Source: Isochrysis galbana (Eukaryota; Haptophyta; Isochrysidales; Isochrysidaceae). From it: 64,000 nucleotides of DNA. Made by a program: the position numbers and the translations under genes. Numbering within the stretch: position 1 is the stretch's first letter; each line of letters opens with the position of its first letter. Below, in pieces: positions 1 to 9,784 of the stretch. The stretch is taken from assembly GCA_018136815.1 (NCBI GenBank), contig CM030945.1, forward strand, positions 1,028,605 to 1,092,604, in the 5' to 3' direction. The notes below the pieces were generated by a model that was not told the origin of the DNA, did no database searches, and was given only the letters and a program-made list of their open reading frames with translations.

Positions 1-299
1 GGAGTGGAGGGTGGAAGGGGAGGGAAGGGAGGGCTTTGGGTGTGTGTGGGCGCACATCTTGAACCCCTGGAGGATCGCCGCCGCCCTCTCGTCCTGCGGC
101 GCCACGATCGAGGGGCCCTCGTCCTCCAATTCCCACTCCAGCTCGCCCATCGCGCGCCCCAAGGGCTTGGGGGGTCGTCCCTCCCAACCCCCCACGCCTC
201 GCACCCCACCTCTTTCTCACCGTAACAGGCCGAATCATTCTTATCTATCGCCCCACCCGTCCGCACAGAGAGGCTCGATCGTCGTCTCCTCGAACTTGG

Positions 300-306
300 C
301 GCGCGC

Positions 307-343
<37 letters not shown>

Positions 344-830
344 GTTCTGTTTTCGTCCTCTTGGAATGCGGAGAGAGGTCTCCAGTGTGGCCGCTCAGCA
401 TCTTCTTCTCTCCTCACCCCTCCTTCTTCTTATCTGTCTTCTCATCCTTCCTAACCTCTCAGTCCTCTCCCTCCCTCCCTTCCTCTCTCTCTCTCTCTCT
501 CTCTCTCCCCCCCCCCCCCCCCACCTACACCTCTCTCTCTCCCCCCCCCACATACCTCTAAACTACCTCTCCCCCTCCCCCCTCCCCTCCCCCCCTCTCC
601 CCCCCTCTTTCCTCTCGCTCGAAAGTCTCTCCCTCCCTTCCTCTCTCTCTCTCTCTCCCCCCAACTACCCCCCCCCTCTCTCCCTCTGATCATCTCTCCA
701 ATACCACCTCTCTCCCCCTCCCCCCTCCCCTCCCTTCCCTCTTTCCTCTCGCTTTATTCTCCACTCTCCCCGACTGCTCTCTCTCTCTCTCTCGCTCTCA
801 GCTCAGTGCGCACTCCCTCAGAAAATCGAC
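300..830. repeat. Low-complexity (GA)n and CT/C-rich tract
   Basis: A (GA)n run at about 307-341 is followed by an almost pure pyrimidine region at about 390-800 containing (CT)n and poly-C runs. Open frames crossing it translate to SLSLSLPPPPP or its complement and are compositional artefacts. It resembles the pyrimidine-rich DNA just upstream of the genes at 15793 and 37961, but no gene starts here. Confidence 0.85.
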
Positions 831-2060
831 CCAGATACTCCGATGAAGCTCTTACAATACGTGTAGAGTAGAGTAGAGAAGATCTGCAGAGCATGGCCTG
901 AGAGCTAGCGAACGAGCTTGGGGCTGCTAGGGTTAGGACCTAACCCTAAATGCATTCGGTCAGGGTTAGCTGCTAACCTTTTAAAGCAAGCCATTCACCA
1001 TTCAGGGGTTAGGGTTTGGCTTGGCCTTACTCACAACTCACCCTTACCCTCAGGCTCGCTAGAAGTCTGTACCCCTACCGCGTGAGGGGGTAGGGGGGGG
1101 GGGGCGTGCGCGAGTTGCATCGTGATGATGTCCCTGCGCTCGTCTTCGTCGATGTGCCGCCGCGTCGATGAGTGTGCAGGGGGGGCAGCACCTGTGTGTG
1201 ACGGAGGACGGTAGCCCTCCCCTTCCTCCCCGCGCCGAGAAGGGTCGGACGCAGCGCCCCTCTCCTCCTCCTCCTCGCCCCCTCCCTCCCCTCGGGCGAC
1301 GTGGGTTTTACCAAGAAAAACAAAAGAGAAAAGAAGTCCTTTACGAAAGTCTTACGGGAGGGGAAGCACAGGTCGTTTGCCTTCATTTGGTACCCCTCGT
1401 TTCCAAATACGCGATGCGCCGGTACAAAAAAAATCGTCTAGTATTTAAGCAAAGGCACCCACCTCACAGCATAGATGGGGTAACAGCTTATCAGCTCTCA
1501 AGGTTATGGAGCTATCACTAATATCAGCACTAATATCAGCTCTCATGAGAGTTGTCCCAACCAACAACAAAACTCCCCTGTGCGCGCACGCATGTGTTGA
1601 TTTATGCTCTCCACTATCCACACACAAACTCTCTCTCTCTCCTCTAGCGTTAGCGTAGATTAGTACTACTAGTTGGTAGTTGGATGAACCTAACGCATCT
1701 TAGGGATTGAGGATAGATGATAGAGCGTAGCAGCCAAGCAGCCGACCGAGGGAGGCTACTACGTATGTATATGTATGCTGAAGTATCGATGTTGAGGGAG
1801 GGGGGGAGGCGACGATTCTAATAGTAAAAGGAGTCATAGTAGTAGATCAGCCCCTTTAAGATTAGTCTAGCAGCCGACAACTAATATCAGTGATTTGGCA
1901 GTTTGGAGCTATTACTCTTACTGAGAGCTCATAACAGTACTCTTACCCCATCTAAGCCTCACAGTGCTCAACCATGTCTATAAATGGAATGGCGGCTGAT
2001 GATGTAGTACGCAAGCGATTGCAATGGATCATAAGAAAGATGGACGATAACTTTAAAAAT
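831..2060. other. Gene-free stretch with short telomere-like motifs
   Basis: No convincing coding region is visible. Isolated TTAGGG/CCCTAA-type motifs occur at about 928-1015, but they are scattered and not in tandem, so this is not a chromosome end. Positions 1510-1545 hold short ATATCAGC repeats. A short stretch near 1340-1390 resembles the GACCAAATGAAGGCAAG sequence that follows the b561-like fragments at 4.6 and 9.8 kb. Confidence 0.5.
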
Positions 2061-2121
2061 TCATCTTACCTCTCTTTCCGCCATATGCCACTTCGCCACT
2101 TCTAAATCTGCCATGCAGGTT

Positions 2122-3187
2122 ATGGCGGAAGCATTGGACAGCATCAGTCCACCGCCGCCGGTTGGGGTCAACCCGGGCCTCCACCCGCCGCTCGATCTGC
2201 ACCAGCTCGGTCCGTCCGTCAATCCCCTTTGAACGGGCCGTCGGATGGGGGATGGAGGCCAGCCAGCATCGTTGATGATCCAGCGCGTGCTAGACACGGG
2301 CCTCATTAGGGTGGAGTTGCCATCGTCGATCCGCATCATCCATCCGGGCTTCTTCAGCGGCGTCCAGAGCCTCCTCGAGTCGGTCCAGATTCCGGACGGG
2401 CTGATCAAGATCGAGAGCGAGACATTTGCAGCATGCACCACACTGCGCTCCCTCGCGCTACCGCCCTCACTCAGAGTGATTGGCAATGGTGCGTTTCGGG
2501 GGAGCGCGCTCGAGGAGATGGAGCTGCCGGCCGGGGTGGTGTCTCTCGGTACTGAGTGCTTCATCGAGTGCACATCCCTGCGGGCGGTCTCGATCCCCGT
2601 TGATGTGTATAAGGTGCCCTTCGGCTGCTTCCGTCGTTGCAGTGCGCTGGTGTCGGTGTCGGCCCCGGGGGCGAGTGTCCTGGACGAGTGCGCCTTCTCT
2701 GGCTGCACTGCATTACGGGAGCCCCCCATCTCCCACGTGCTCGAGGTGGTGGGTCAATACTGCTTCCAAGGGTGCACCTCCCTCGAGACGGTCTCTCTTC
2801 CTCGAGGAGTCCACGAGGTGCTGGGGGCGAGGACGCGGGGGGCTGCATTGCACTGGAGACGGTGCAGCTACCACTCTGTGGAGTGGTCGAGATCAAAGAT
2901 CATGGATTTTCAGGGTGCGCCTCGCTGCGCTCCTTCGCTTTTCCGCGGTCCCTCGAGGTGCTCGGACTGAAGGCCTTCCGAGCTTGTGGGCTCGAGGAGG
3001 TGAAGCTACCGACCGCACTGAAAAGCCTCGGCGAGGGCTGCTTTGAAGACTGCACAGCCTTGCGGACCGTCGTGGTTCCAGACGGAGTCGCGACGGTACC
3101 TGACGCCTGCTTCGCCTCCTGCCACGCGCTGGTCTCGGTGGCGGCGGCCGGAGTGCGCGCCCTCGGAGAGTCATCATTCACATCTGG
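2122..3187 (+). pseudogene. BspA-type leucine-rich repeat (LRR_5) protein, broken
   Basis: The translation shows repeated LRR_5 units of the form F-x2-C-x-x-L-x-x-(V/I)-x-(L/I)-P, for example SLALPPSLRVIGNGAF, TECFIECTSLRAVSIP and EGCFEDCTALRTVVVP. This is the BspA-like family, often surface or interaction proteins in protists. The first plausible ATG is at 2122 (MAEALDSISPPPP), but an in-frame TGA lies at 2230; the frame reopens at ATG 2245. Around 2815-2850 the repeat pattern moves to another frame, where it continues to about 3183. It then stops abruptly where the duplicated RING-like sequence of the opposite strand begins. One stop, one frameshift and a lost 3' end make a pseudogene most likely; a multi-exon gene is less likely because no clean splice pair explains both breaks. 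Confidence 0.65.
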
Positions 3188-4020
3188 TGACGCAGATGGC
3201 GCACAAACGGTCGTCATCATCCTTGTCGGCGTCACATACTTGGAGACTTTCTTGGATGACGCGCAAGGGGGTTAGGGGGATGGATTTCCGCACTTTGCCC
3301 TTTATCAGATCGACCTCACCATCCTTGCGGACCGACAGACGCGTTCCACATGGGCACTTTGGCGGAGGGATCGCGCGGCGGACCATGGTGCGCGCGCACG
3401 CGACATGGATGGGATGGTTGTTGGTGCAGTGCACTTGCACCGGCTCCGCCACAACTTGGTCGCAAAAAAGCACTTCACTAACGTGATGACAAGGAACCAT
3501 GAGCATATTCTTTGGCCTGGTGACGCAGATGGCGCACAAACGGTCGTCATCATCCTTGTCGGCGTCACATACTTGGAGACTTTCTTGGATGACGCGCAAG
3601 GGGGTTAGGGGGATGGATTTCCGCACTTTGCCCTTTATCAGATCGACCTCACCATCCTTGCGGACCGACAGACGCGTTCCACATGGGCACTTTGGCGGAG
3701 GGATCGCGCGGCGGACCATGGTGCGCGCGCACGCGACATGGATGGGATGGTTGTTGGTGCAGTGCACTTGCACCGGCTCCGCCACAACTTGGTCGCAAAA
3801 AAGCACTTCACTAAAGGGCCGTACATGTGTTGAGCAACTGCTTACTCGAGTCCAGCTTCGAGTTGGTGTCCTGAATCGTCTCCTCCAACTCGCGTACACG
3901 AAGCTCCAGCTTTTGGATTGAAGATTTACCTCGTTCTTGTTGTTCTAAGAGGCGTTTGATCTTGTTGTCCTTGATCTCCAGCTCGTCACGCCTCTTCCTG
4001 AACTCGATGGGCTCGTACAT
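3174..4020 (-). pseudogene. RING-like zinc-binding protein fragment with coiled coil and internal duplication
   Basis: On the minus strand an ATG at 4020 opens a charged coiled coil (about 65 residues, rich in E/K/R/L, including LELRVRELEETIQDTNSKL). After a frame change near 3830 comes a Cys/His module: CAICVTRPKNMLMVPCHH, then HCTNNHPIHVAC, then PPPKCPCG. This resembles a C3HC4 RING with an HP-[IM]-H motif, as in E3 ubiquitin ligases, and the gene at 9.9-11.1 kb has the same HPxH core. The zinc module is duplicated in frame (333-bp offset); the second copy ends at DRLCAICVTRCE, so it is incomplete. The frame change could be a missed intron, but I found no splice pair with matching phase. 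It faces the LRR pseudogene tail to tail and overlaps it at the duplication edge. Confidence 0.5.
3188..3814. repeat. Tandem direct duplication, 333-bp spacing
   Basis: Positions about 3188-3481 recur nearly base for base at about 3521-3814, an offset of 333 bp (111 codons). The duplicated segment is the RING-like coding sequence on the minus strand. The near-absence of differences points to a recent duplication or an assembly artefact. Confidence 0.85.
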
Positions 4021-4146
4021 CTCTATCTACGGCGCGCCTTTTCCTACACCCTCTGCGAATATCGGCTGACCCAGGCCCCTCCTCGTCGGTAGGCTCTGTT
4101 GTCTGGGCTGCCATCTCAAGGGGGCCTGCCTCGACGGCCACCCAAG

Positions 4147-4315
4147 GCTCTGCTGGCCGGGGCTGGGGTGCGGGCGGCTCTGCTGGCCGGGGCTGGGGGT
4201 GCGGGCGGGGCTGGGGGTGCGGGCGGCTCTGCTGGCCGGGGCTGGGGTGCGGGCGGCTCTGCTGGCCGGGGCTGGGGTGCGGGCGGCTCTGCTGGCCGGG
4301 GTTGGGGGCTCTGCT
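4147..4315 (+). repeat. 30-bp minisatellite (GCTCTGCTGGCCGGGGCTGG...)
   Basis: About five copies of a 30-bp GC-rich unit, one partial, encode the ten-residue repeat ALLAGAGVRA on the plus strand or PAEPPAPQPR on the minus. The array runs straight into the cytochrome b561-like fragment and probably expanded within its coding sequence. Confidence 0.8.
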
Positions 4316-4592
4316 GGCTGGGCGGGATCGTCGCCTTCGCCCTCGCTCTGCTGCAGCCGCTCAACGCGCTCGTGCGCGGCACGCCCGGCACCCGCACCAC
4401 ACGCCGCGCCGTGTGGCGGGTCGCGCACAAGGGGGCAGGCTACGTCGTGCTCGGCGTGGGCGTCTACCAGGCTACCAGGCCCTCTCGGGGCGCGCCCTCA
4501 TGCCGAGCCAAGGCGACGCCGTTCTCGTCGCGTACGTGGTGCTGCTCGGCCTCTCCTTCGGGGTGCTCGCGGGGGGGCTCATGGTAGGGTGA
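4300..4592 (+). pseudogene. Cytochrome b561/DOMON-type membrane fragment
   Basis: One frame reads LGGIVAFALALLQPLNALVR, then RRAVWRVAHKGAGYVVLGVGVYQ. This matches the later helices of eukaryotic cytochrome b561 domains, with the LQPLNAL..RP and W..HK..GY pattern and a histidine in a haem-ligand-like position. The match then shifts to another frame (YQALSGRALMPSQGDAVLVAYVVLLGLSFGVLAGGLMVG, then stop), which gives the last helix. The fragment lacks the first helices, and the frame change at about 4470 breaks it unless a very short intron is present. b561 proteins move electrons across membranes using ascorbate. The same 3' end is found inverted at 9785-9925. Confidence 0.5.
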
Positions 4593-4766
4593 GACTCCCC
4601 GCGGGAGGGGAAGAAACCGGAGGGAAAGGAGACCAAATGAAGGCAAGCCGCCTTTCTCTCTTGTCTCTTGTCTTAAAAATTCAAAGCGCACACTTGCGCG
4701 GTGGCGGTGGGCGGTGGGAGACTTTGTTATCGCCACATACCTATCAGGGGGCGTGGACTTGATGGG

Positions 4767-4796
4767 AGGTAGAGGTAGAGGTAGAGGTAGAGAACT
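4767..4796 (+). repeat. (GGTAGA)n microsatellite
   Basis: Four to five tandem copies of GGTAGA follow the b561-like fragment. No coding role is seen. Confidence 0.85.
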
Positions 4797-4901
4797 AGAA
4801 TCTAGCTATACGCTATACTAGCTAGCGGCTAGCGGTAGCGGCCAATGCAGCATGCACCATGCACCACGACAACCACAACGACAGACCTCACGACCTCACC
4901 G

Positions 4902-4985
4902 GCTTCGCACCCTTCCCCGCCGAGCTCGCAATCCTCATCTATCACTACGAGCCGCCGACAAGAGCTTTTCGTCGTGTTGGGATGC
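4902..4985 (-). pseudogene. Antisense fragments of the downstream FG/LRR gene
   Basis: Read on the minus strand, 4985-4943 matches 7849-7888 of the downstream gene (the start of its ankyrin part) except for a 3-nt insertion, a whole extra codon. Positions 4938-4902 match its LRR segment at about 6392-6428 and 7403-7439. In the gene these two pieces lie far apart and in the other order. This segment is therefore a rearranged antisense scrap, or a relic of a paralogue, ending about 135 bp upstream of the gene's ATG. Confidence 0.75.
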
Positions 4986-5121
4986 ACTCACTACGCGCCG
5001 ACAGCCGACAGTCGTCGCCAAAACTGCCGATCCGCAGCTTCAGTATTGGCGCTTCTAGCCGGCAGTAAGGGTTAAAGGGTGACCCTAATCCTATACTTAG
5101 TAATAAACTTACTGGTCTCTC

Positions 5122-8100
5122 ATGGCGGTGCGTCGCCTCGCCGAGCCCTTCCTTCCCACCCGCCACTCGCCGCCCGCCGGGGCGGACGGTGGGTCGAGCG
5201 GCGACCTCACTGACAACAAACATCTTTTCGACGCACAGGAGCAAACAAAACCGCCGGGCTTCTCGTTCAGCCCTATGCCCACAGGTTTCTCGTTTGGCAG
5301 TGACGCCACAGACGCACAGACCACCAGTGCATTCAGCTTTGGCAGCTCTTCTACGGCACCTGCCGCGGGTACGCAAGGTTCGGGAGGCTTCAGCTTCGTC
5401 AATTTTCCTGCTCCAACCACCGCAACGCCCGCCTCGTCCGCGCAAACTGCCGGGGGCTTCAGTTTTGGGGCTTCTTCAGCTGTGGCTGAACAGAGCACAG
5501 GGGAACTCAGCGCTGGCGGCTCGGTTGTGGCGCCCGCCTCGGTCACACAGGGCGGAGGTGCATTCAGCTTTGGCTGCTTGTCTGGAGCGCTCTCTTCATG
5601 CACGCCTAGTGCGGGCGGCTTCAGGTTTGGCGTCCCGGCTGCGACGCCTGTCCCACTCATGCAGAGCGGGGGCAGCTTCCTTGATGCGGATCCTGCCTCT
5701 GCCAATGCGACCTCCACTGCCGCGACAAACCCTTTTGGAGCCGCTGGCGGCGGAGGTGTTGATGAAGCCCCTGCTCCTGCCAGTAGTGGCTTCACCTTTG
5801 CTGGCACGAGTGCGCCTGCTACCCTATTTGGTGCGGCTCCATGTTCTGCACCGAGCCCGGCCTCAGGCTTTACCTTCAGTGGCGGAGCAGCCTCGGGTTT
5901 TGGCGGCGCGGCTGGCTTTGCACCAGCTCTCGCTTCGGCAGATGGAGGCGGCTTCATGTTCGCAGGCGCAAGCAGTTCCGCCCCCGCCCCTGCATTTGGA
6001 GCCGCAAACAAGGGACTGTTCAAGCTGGAAAACGTATCACTACTGAAACTTGAGGACGCGGACAAAATCATCGCTGCGCTCGAACGTGGCGGGATCGAGC
6101 GACTCGTCCTTCAGGGCGCTCCGGTCGATATTGACGAGAACCCGACGGTGAAGGTAGCTGGCGCGCGACCGCTTGCGGCCGCGTTGAAAGCTGCGCAGCC
6201 CAGTCTGCGCGAGGTCGTGTTGATGGGACACCGCTTCGGGGACGAGGAGTCGGCCGAGACGTTGCTGAGTGGCCTCAGCGGCTCCCAGGCCCTCCACGAA
6301 TTGGATCTCACAAACTCTAGCTTGGGGACAGAAGGCGCACGGGCGCTAGCGCAGCACATCCGGGGCTGCACTTCGATGAGAGTGCTGAAGCTTGAGGATT
6401 GCGAGCTCGGCGGGGAAGGGTGCGAAGCTGTCGCCGAGGCAATCATGGGGATGAGCTCTCTCGAACACTTGGACCTTCGGAACAACGGCATGGACGAGAG
6501 CGACACGTGTGTTGATGTCCTTGCGGAGTCGCTGAAGGGCAAGTCCAAGCTCAAGATGGTGGCTCTCGACGAGGATCTGGAGTTGGAGCCTCTGCGGCAC
6601 GTGCTGGCAAACAATTGCGTCGAGCAAGCCCTGCACTTGGGCGACTACGAAGACTTGACGGATGAGAGTGAAGACGACGAGGAAGTCGAGATTAAACAAG
6701 TGATCGATGGTCCGGCGTGCGCTTCGTCAGATCCGGCAGGTACCGAATCGCCATCGCAGAACTCGAGGTGCTCACCACAATCGCCATGCGATTCAGAACC
6801 CACCGCGACGTGCGTCCCGACATCTCCCACGGATGCTGTTCGGCCCGATCTATGTTCCGCACCGAGCCCGGCCTCAGGCTTTACCTTCAGCGGCGGAGCA
6901 GCCTCGGGTTTTGGCGGCGCGGCTGGCTTTGCACCAGCTCTCGCTTCGGCAGATGGAGGCGGCTTCATGTTCGCAGGCGCAAGCAGTTCCGCCCCCGCCC
7001 CTGCATTCGGAGCCGCAAACAAGGGACTGTTCAAGCTGGAAAACGTATCACTACTGAAACTTGAGGACGCGGACAAAATCATCGCTGCGCTCGAACGTGG
7101 CGGGATCGAGCGACTCGTCCTTCAGGGCGCTCCGGTCGATATTGACGAGAACCCGACGGTGAAGGTAGCTGGCGCGCGACCGCTTGCGGCCGCGTTGAAA
7201 GCTGCGCAGCCCAGTCTGCGCGAGGTCGTGTTGATGGGACACCGCTTCGGGGACGAGGAGTCGGCCGAGACGTTGCTGAGTGGCCTCAGCGGCTCCCAGG
7301 CCCTCCACGAATTGGATCTCACAAACTCTAGCTTGGGGACAGAAGGCGCACGGGCGCTAGCGCAGCACATCCGGGGCTGCACTTCGATGAGAGTGCTGAA
7401 GCTTGAGGATTGCGAGCTCGGCGGGGAAGGGTGCGAAGCTGTCGCCGAGGCAATCATGGGGATGAGCTCTCTCGAACACTTGGACCTTCGGAACAACGGC
7501 ATGGACGAGAGCGACACGTGTGTTGATGTCCTTGCGGAGTCGCTGAAGGGCAAGTCCAAGCTCAAGATGGTGGCTCTCGACGAGGATCTGGAGTTGGAGC
7601 CTCTGCGGCACGTGCTGGCAAACAATTGCGTCGAGCAAGCCCTGCACTTGGGCGACTACGAAGACTTGACGGATGAGAGTGAAGACGACGAGGAAGTCGA
7701 GATTAAACAAGTGATCGATGGTCCGGCGTGCGCTTCGTCAGATCCGGCAGGTACCGAATCGCCATCGCAGAACTCGAGGTGCTCACCACAATCGCCATGC
7801 GATTCAGAACCCACCGCGACGTGCGTCCCGACATCTCCCACGGATGCGGCATCCCAACACGACAAGCTCTTGTCGGCGGCTCGTAGTGGTAGAGGTGATG
7901 ATGGCATCCGGGAAGCATTGAGCGCCGGGGCGGACCCCAACGCCAGCGACACAGAAGGGAATACCGCCCTTCATCACCTGGCGCAAGCTGGACGCGTGAG
8001 GGCGACCGAGGAACTACTGCGCGCAAAAGCTGCGCCAGATGCCACCAATGCGCGGGGAGTGACCCCGCTCATGGCCGCCTCAAAAAGTGGGTGGCACGAA

Positions 8101-9333
8101 CTCGTCGACGTGTTGCTCAAAGCGGGCGCAGACATAAGGATTCGGTCCATTGATGGGCGCATTGCAGCTGACATCGCCGCTGCTGCAGCGCGTGATTCCG
8201 GCGATGAGGCAAGCTCGCGGTACGAGCAAACGCTCAAGCTGTTGAGGGCTCCAAAGCCTTCTCACGACGTCGGCTCATCCGATGTGGACTCGGCTGCGAC
8301 ACCACAGCCTCCACTGGGCGGCACGCCCGGCTTCTTGTTTGCTCAAGTTGATGCGCCATCGCCCGCTGTATCCGCATCTGCGCCACCCGCGACCGCCATG
8401 TCATTGTCGGTGCTTCAAAATATGATCGAAGGTGTATTTCGCACATCGCTCTCCTCGGTGAACACTAAGCTTAGTAACATCGAGGAACAGACCTCGGCTA
8501 TCGCCGCAGTGCCCGCATTGCAGGGCACAAGTTTAGATGCTGTCATTCGCGAGCTTCAGACCGTCACAGAGTCGAGTGCGCGCCAGATTATAGAGCTTGA
8601 ATCGCAGCGCAAGAGATGTGAGGCAGATGGCCAGGCGGCGGCCGCCGCAATAGCAGTGGCCAAGGCAGAGGCAGTTGAACGAGAAAAGTTACTCGTGATT
8701 AGAGAAAACGCTCTTGATAGCCGCGAGCGATTGCTCGTGAAACGCGAGGAGGCCTGTGATGATCGAGAAGCAAGAATCCGTTCTCGGGAGGACGCTCTTG
8801 AACGCATGGAAGAGGCGGTCTGCCAACGGCAGCAAAGGATGGATGCAAATGAGGAGCTCCTCAAAAACGCCACGCGTTCCGCGCAAGATCACGCCGCTGC
8901 GCTTCACGAGGAGGTATTGCGCAGCTCAGCACGTATCGAGGAAGTCGAACAAGCGAATCTCGAGTTGCAGGCCAGGGCCAACGCACTCGAGCAGCAAATC
9001 TCTGAGCGCACCACGGAGATCTTCCACCTTCAAGCGGATAATCGGCGTTTGGCCATGAGGATAGCCGGCCGAGGGTCTGAGAACTCCCCTCAGGGACGCA
9101 ATGCAGGCGCGCCACCCTCCCCACAACGCACTGGCATGCGCTGTAGTGGGCGACTGGGGGCCACTTCACATACACCGTCGAGCGCCAAAGCCGGGGCAAC
9201 GAGTTGCCGCCCAGGCCTCAGTTTTGGTGCGGAGGCCCGAGACATGCTCGATGCTCTACCATCAAGCGAGACTACTCAGACACGTCTCACGGCCGCGCGC
9301 CTTTTCGGTGTGCTCGACAGGCAAGGTATCTAA
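5122..9333 (+). CDS. FG-nucleoporin / RanGAP-like LRR / ankyrin / coiled-coil protein
   Basis: Single open frame of 1403 aa from ATG 5122. Residues about 40-300 carry nucleoporin FG repeats (GFSFG, AFSFG, GGFSFG, NPFG, SGFTF), which bind transport receptors in the nuclear pore. Residues about 300-525 form an RNI/RanGAP-type LRR region (HELDLTNSSLGTEGARALA, EHLDLRNNGM) ending in an acidic stretch (DESEDDEEVE), the layout of RanGAP, the GTPase activator of Ran. A 337-residue FG+LRR+acidic block is then repeated at about 575-860. About three ankyrin repeats follow (911-1042: DTEGNTALHHLA, ARGVTPLMAASKSG), then an FG-like GFLFA and a long coiled coil (about 1146-1312). Domain families are seen directly; Ran-GAP activity is inference, since the catalytic arginine cannot be assigned by eye. 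It could instead be a structural LRR nucleoporin. Animals tether RanGAP to the pore through RanBP2 and plants through a WPP domain. Confidence 0.85.
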   Translation: MAVRRLAEPFLPTRHSPPAGADGGSSGDLTDNKHLFDAQEQTKPPGFSFSPMPTGFSFGSDATDAQTTSAFSFGSSSTAPAAGTQGSGGFSFVNFPAPTTATPASSAQTAGGFSFGASSAVAEQSTGELSAGGSVVAPASVTQGGGAFSFGCLSGALSSCTPSAGGFRFGVPAATPVPLMQSGGSFLDADPASANATSTAATNPFGAAGGGGVDEAPAPASSGFTFAGTSAPATLFGAAPCSAPSPASGFTFSGGAASGFGGAAGFAPALASADGGGFMFAGASSSAPAPAFGAANKGLFKLENVSLLKLEDADKIIAALERGGIERLVLQGAPVDIDENPTVKVAGARPLAAALKAAQPSLREVVLMGHRFGDEESAETLLSGLSGSQALHELDLTNSSLGTEGARALAQHIRGCTSMRVLKLEDCELGGEGCEAVAEAIMGMSSLEHLDLRNNGMDESDTCVDVLAESLKGKSKLKMVALDEDLELEPLRHVLANNCVEQALHLGDYEDLTDESEDDEEVEIKQVIDGPACASSDPAGTESPSQNSRCSPQSPCDSEPTATCVPTSPTDAVRPDLCSAPSPASGFTFSGGAASGFGGAAGFAPALASADGGGFMFAGASSSAPAPAFGAANKGLFKLENVSLLKLEDADKIIAALERGGIERLVLQGAPVDIDENPTVKVAGARPLAAALKAAQPSLREVVLMGHRFGDEESAETLLSGLSGSQALHELDLTNSSLGTEGARALAQHIRGCTSMRVLKLEDCELGGEGCEAVAEAIMGMSSLEHLDLRNNGMDESDTCVDVLAESLKGKSKLKMVALDEDLELEPLRHVLANNCVEQALHLGDYEDLTDESEDDEEVEIKQVIDGPACASSDPAGTESPSQNSRCSPQSPCDSEPTATCVPTSPTDAASQHDKLLSAARSGRGDDGIREALSAGADPNASDTEGNTALHHLAQAGRVRATEELLRAKAAPDATNARGVTPLMAASKSGWHELVDVLLKAGADIRIRSIDGRIAADIAAAAARDSGDEASSRYEQTLKLLRAPKPSHDVGSSDVDSAATPQPPLGGTPGFLFAQVDAPSPAVSASAPPATAMSLSVLQNMIEGVFRTSLSSVNTKLSNIEEQTSAIAAVPALQGTSLDAVIRELQTVTESSARQIIELESQRKRCEADGQAAAAAIAVAKAEAVEREKLLVIRENALDSRERLLVKREEACDDREARIRSREDALERMEEAVCQRQQRMDANEELLKNATRSAQDHAAALHEEVLRSSARIEEVEQANLELQARANALEQQISERTTEIFHLQADNRRLAMRIAGRGSENSPQGRNAGAPPSPQRTGMRCSGRLGATSHTPSSAKAGATSCRPGLSFGAEARDMLDALPSSETTQTRLTAARLFGVLDRQGI
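5843..7848 (+). repeat. 1011-bp in-frame tandem duplication inside the FG/LRR gene
   Basis: Positions about 5843-6853 and 6854-7848 are near-identical, with an offset of 1011 bp (337 codons). I see only a few silent differences, such as ttcagt/ttcagc and ttt/ttc. The unit spans the last FG repeats, the whole LRR region, the acidic tail and a Ser/Pro linker. The encoded blocks appear identical, so the duplication is recent, is homogenised by gene conversion, or is an assembly error. Confidence 0.9.
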
Positions 9334-9784
9334 CCGAGCGTGGGCTTCCTCAGCCGTAGGTGGGCTCTTCCAGAATTCGAGCCTTGGGCGTTCTGGAGCC
9401 ATGCGTTCCAAGCCTTTGACAACCTTGGTCACAAGGGACCTCCCTTTTCACAAGCGATCCCTCACCCATGCCCGCTCCCCTGCTTGTCACAAGATGCATG
9501 CGTTTTAGAGCCAGTGACGATTCGCATGCCCCGAAGGGCGATCATAATGAATGATGTAGTAATAATAAACTTGTTCAACTACAAGCCTAAGAAAAAGAAA
9601 GCTTTCAATATTCTCGCCTCACGCGTGGCTCTGGCCCTAGAACTTGAAGCAAGCCACGCCTAGCGCCTAGGCCTTGGGGGTTGGGGGGGAAAACTTTTTA
9701 ATATTTTCGCCGCGCGTGCGACTCTGCAGAACTACTTAGCAGTCGCGCCCTAAACTCGCGCAGGGGTCCCTTCAATTCCACGCT
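9334..9784. other. Intergenic, includes a short dispersed repeat
   Basis: No gene is visible. About 9686-9752 (AACTTTTTAATATTTTCGCCGCG and on) recurs in diverged form at about 35567-35622, so it is a small dispersed repeat. An AT-rich patch near 9540-9600 could serve as a 3' end for the FG/LRR gene, but no clear signal can be assigned. Confidence 0.4.

Noticed and set aside
307-693. Open frames on both strands through the CT/C tract
   Set aside because: They translate to simple Ser/Leu/Pro or Arg/Glu/Gly repeats with no conserved features.
5109-6071. 320-codon minus-strand frame under the FG region
   Set aside because: It is the antisense shadow of the FG/Ala-rich coding sequence, with Pro/Ala-rich composition only.
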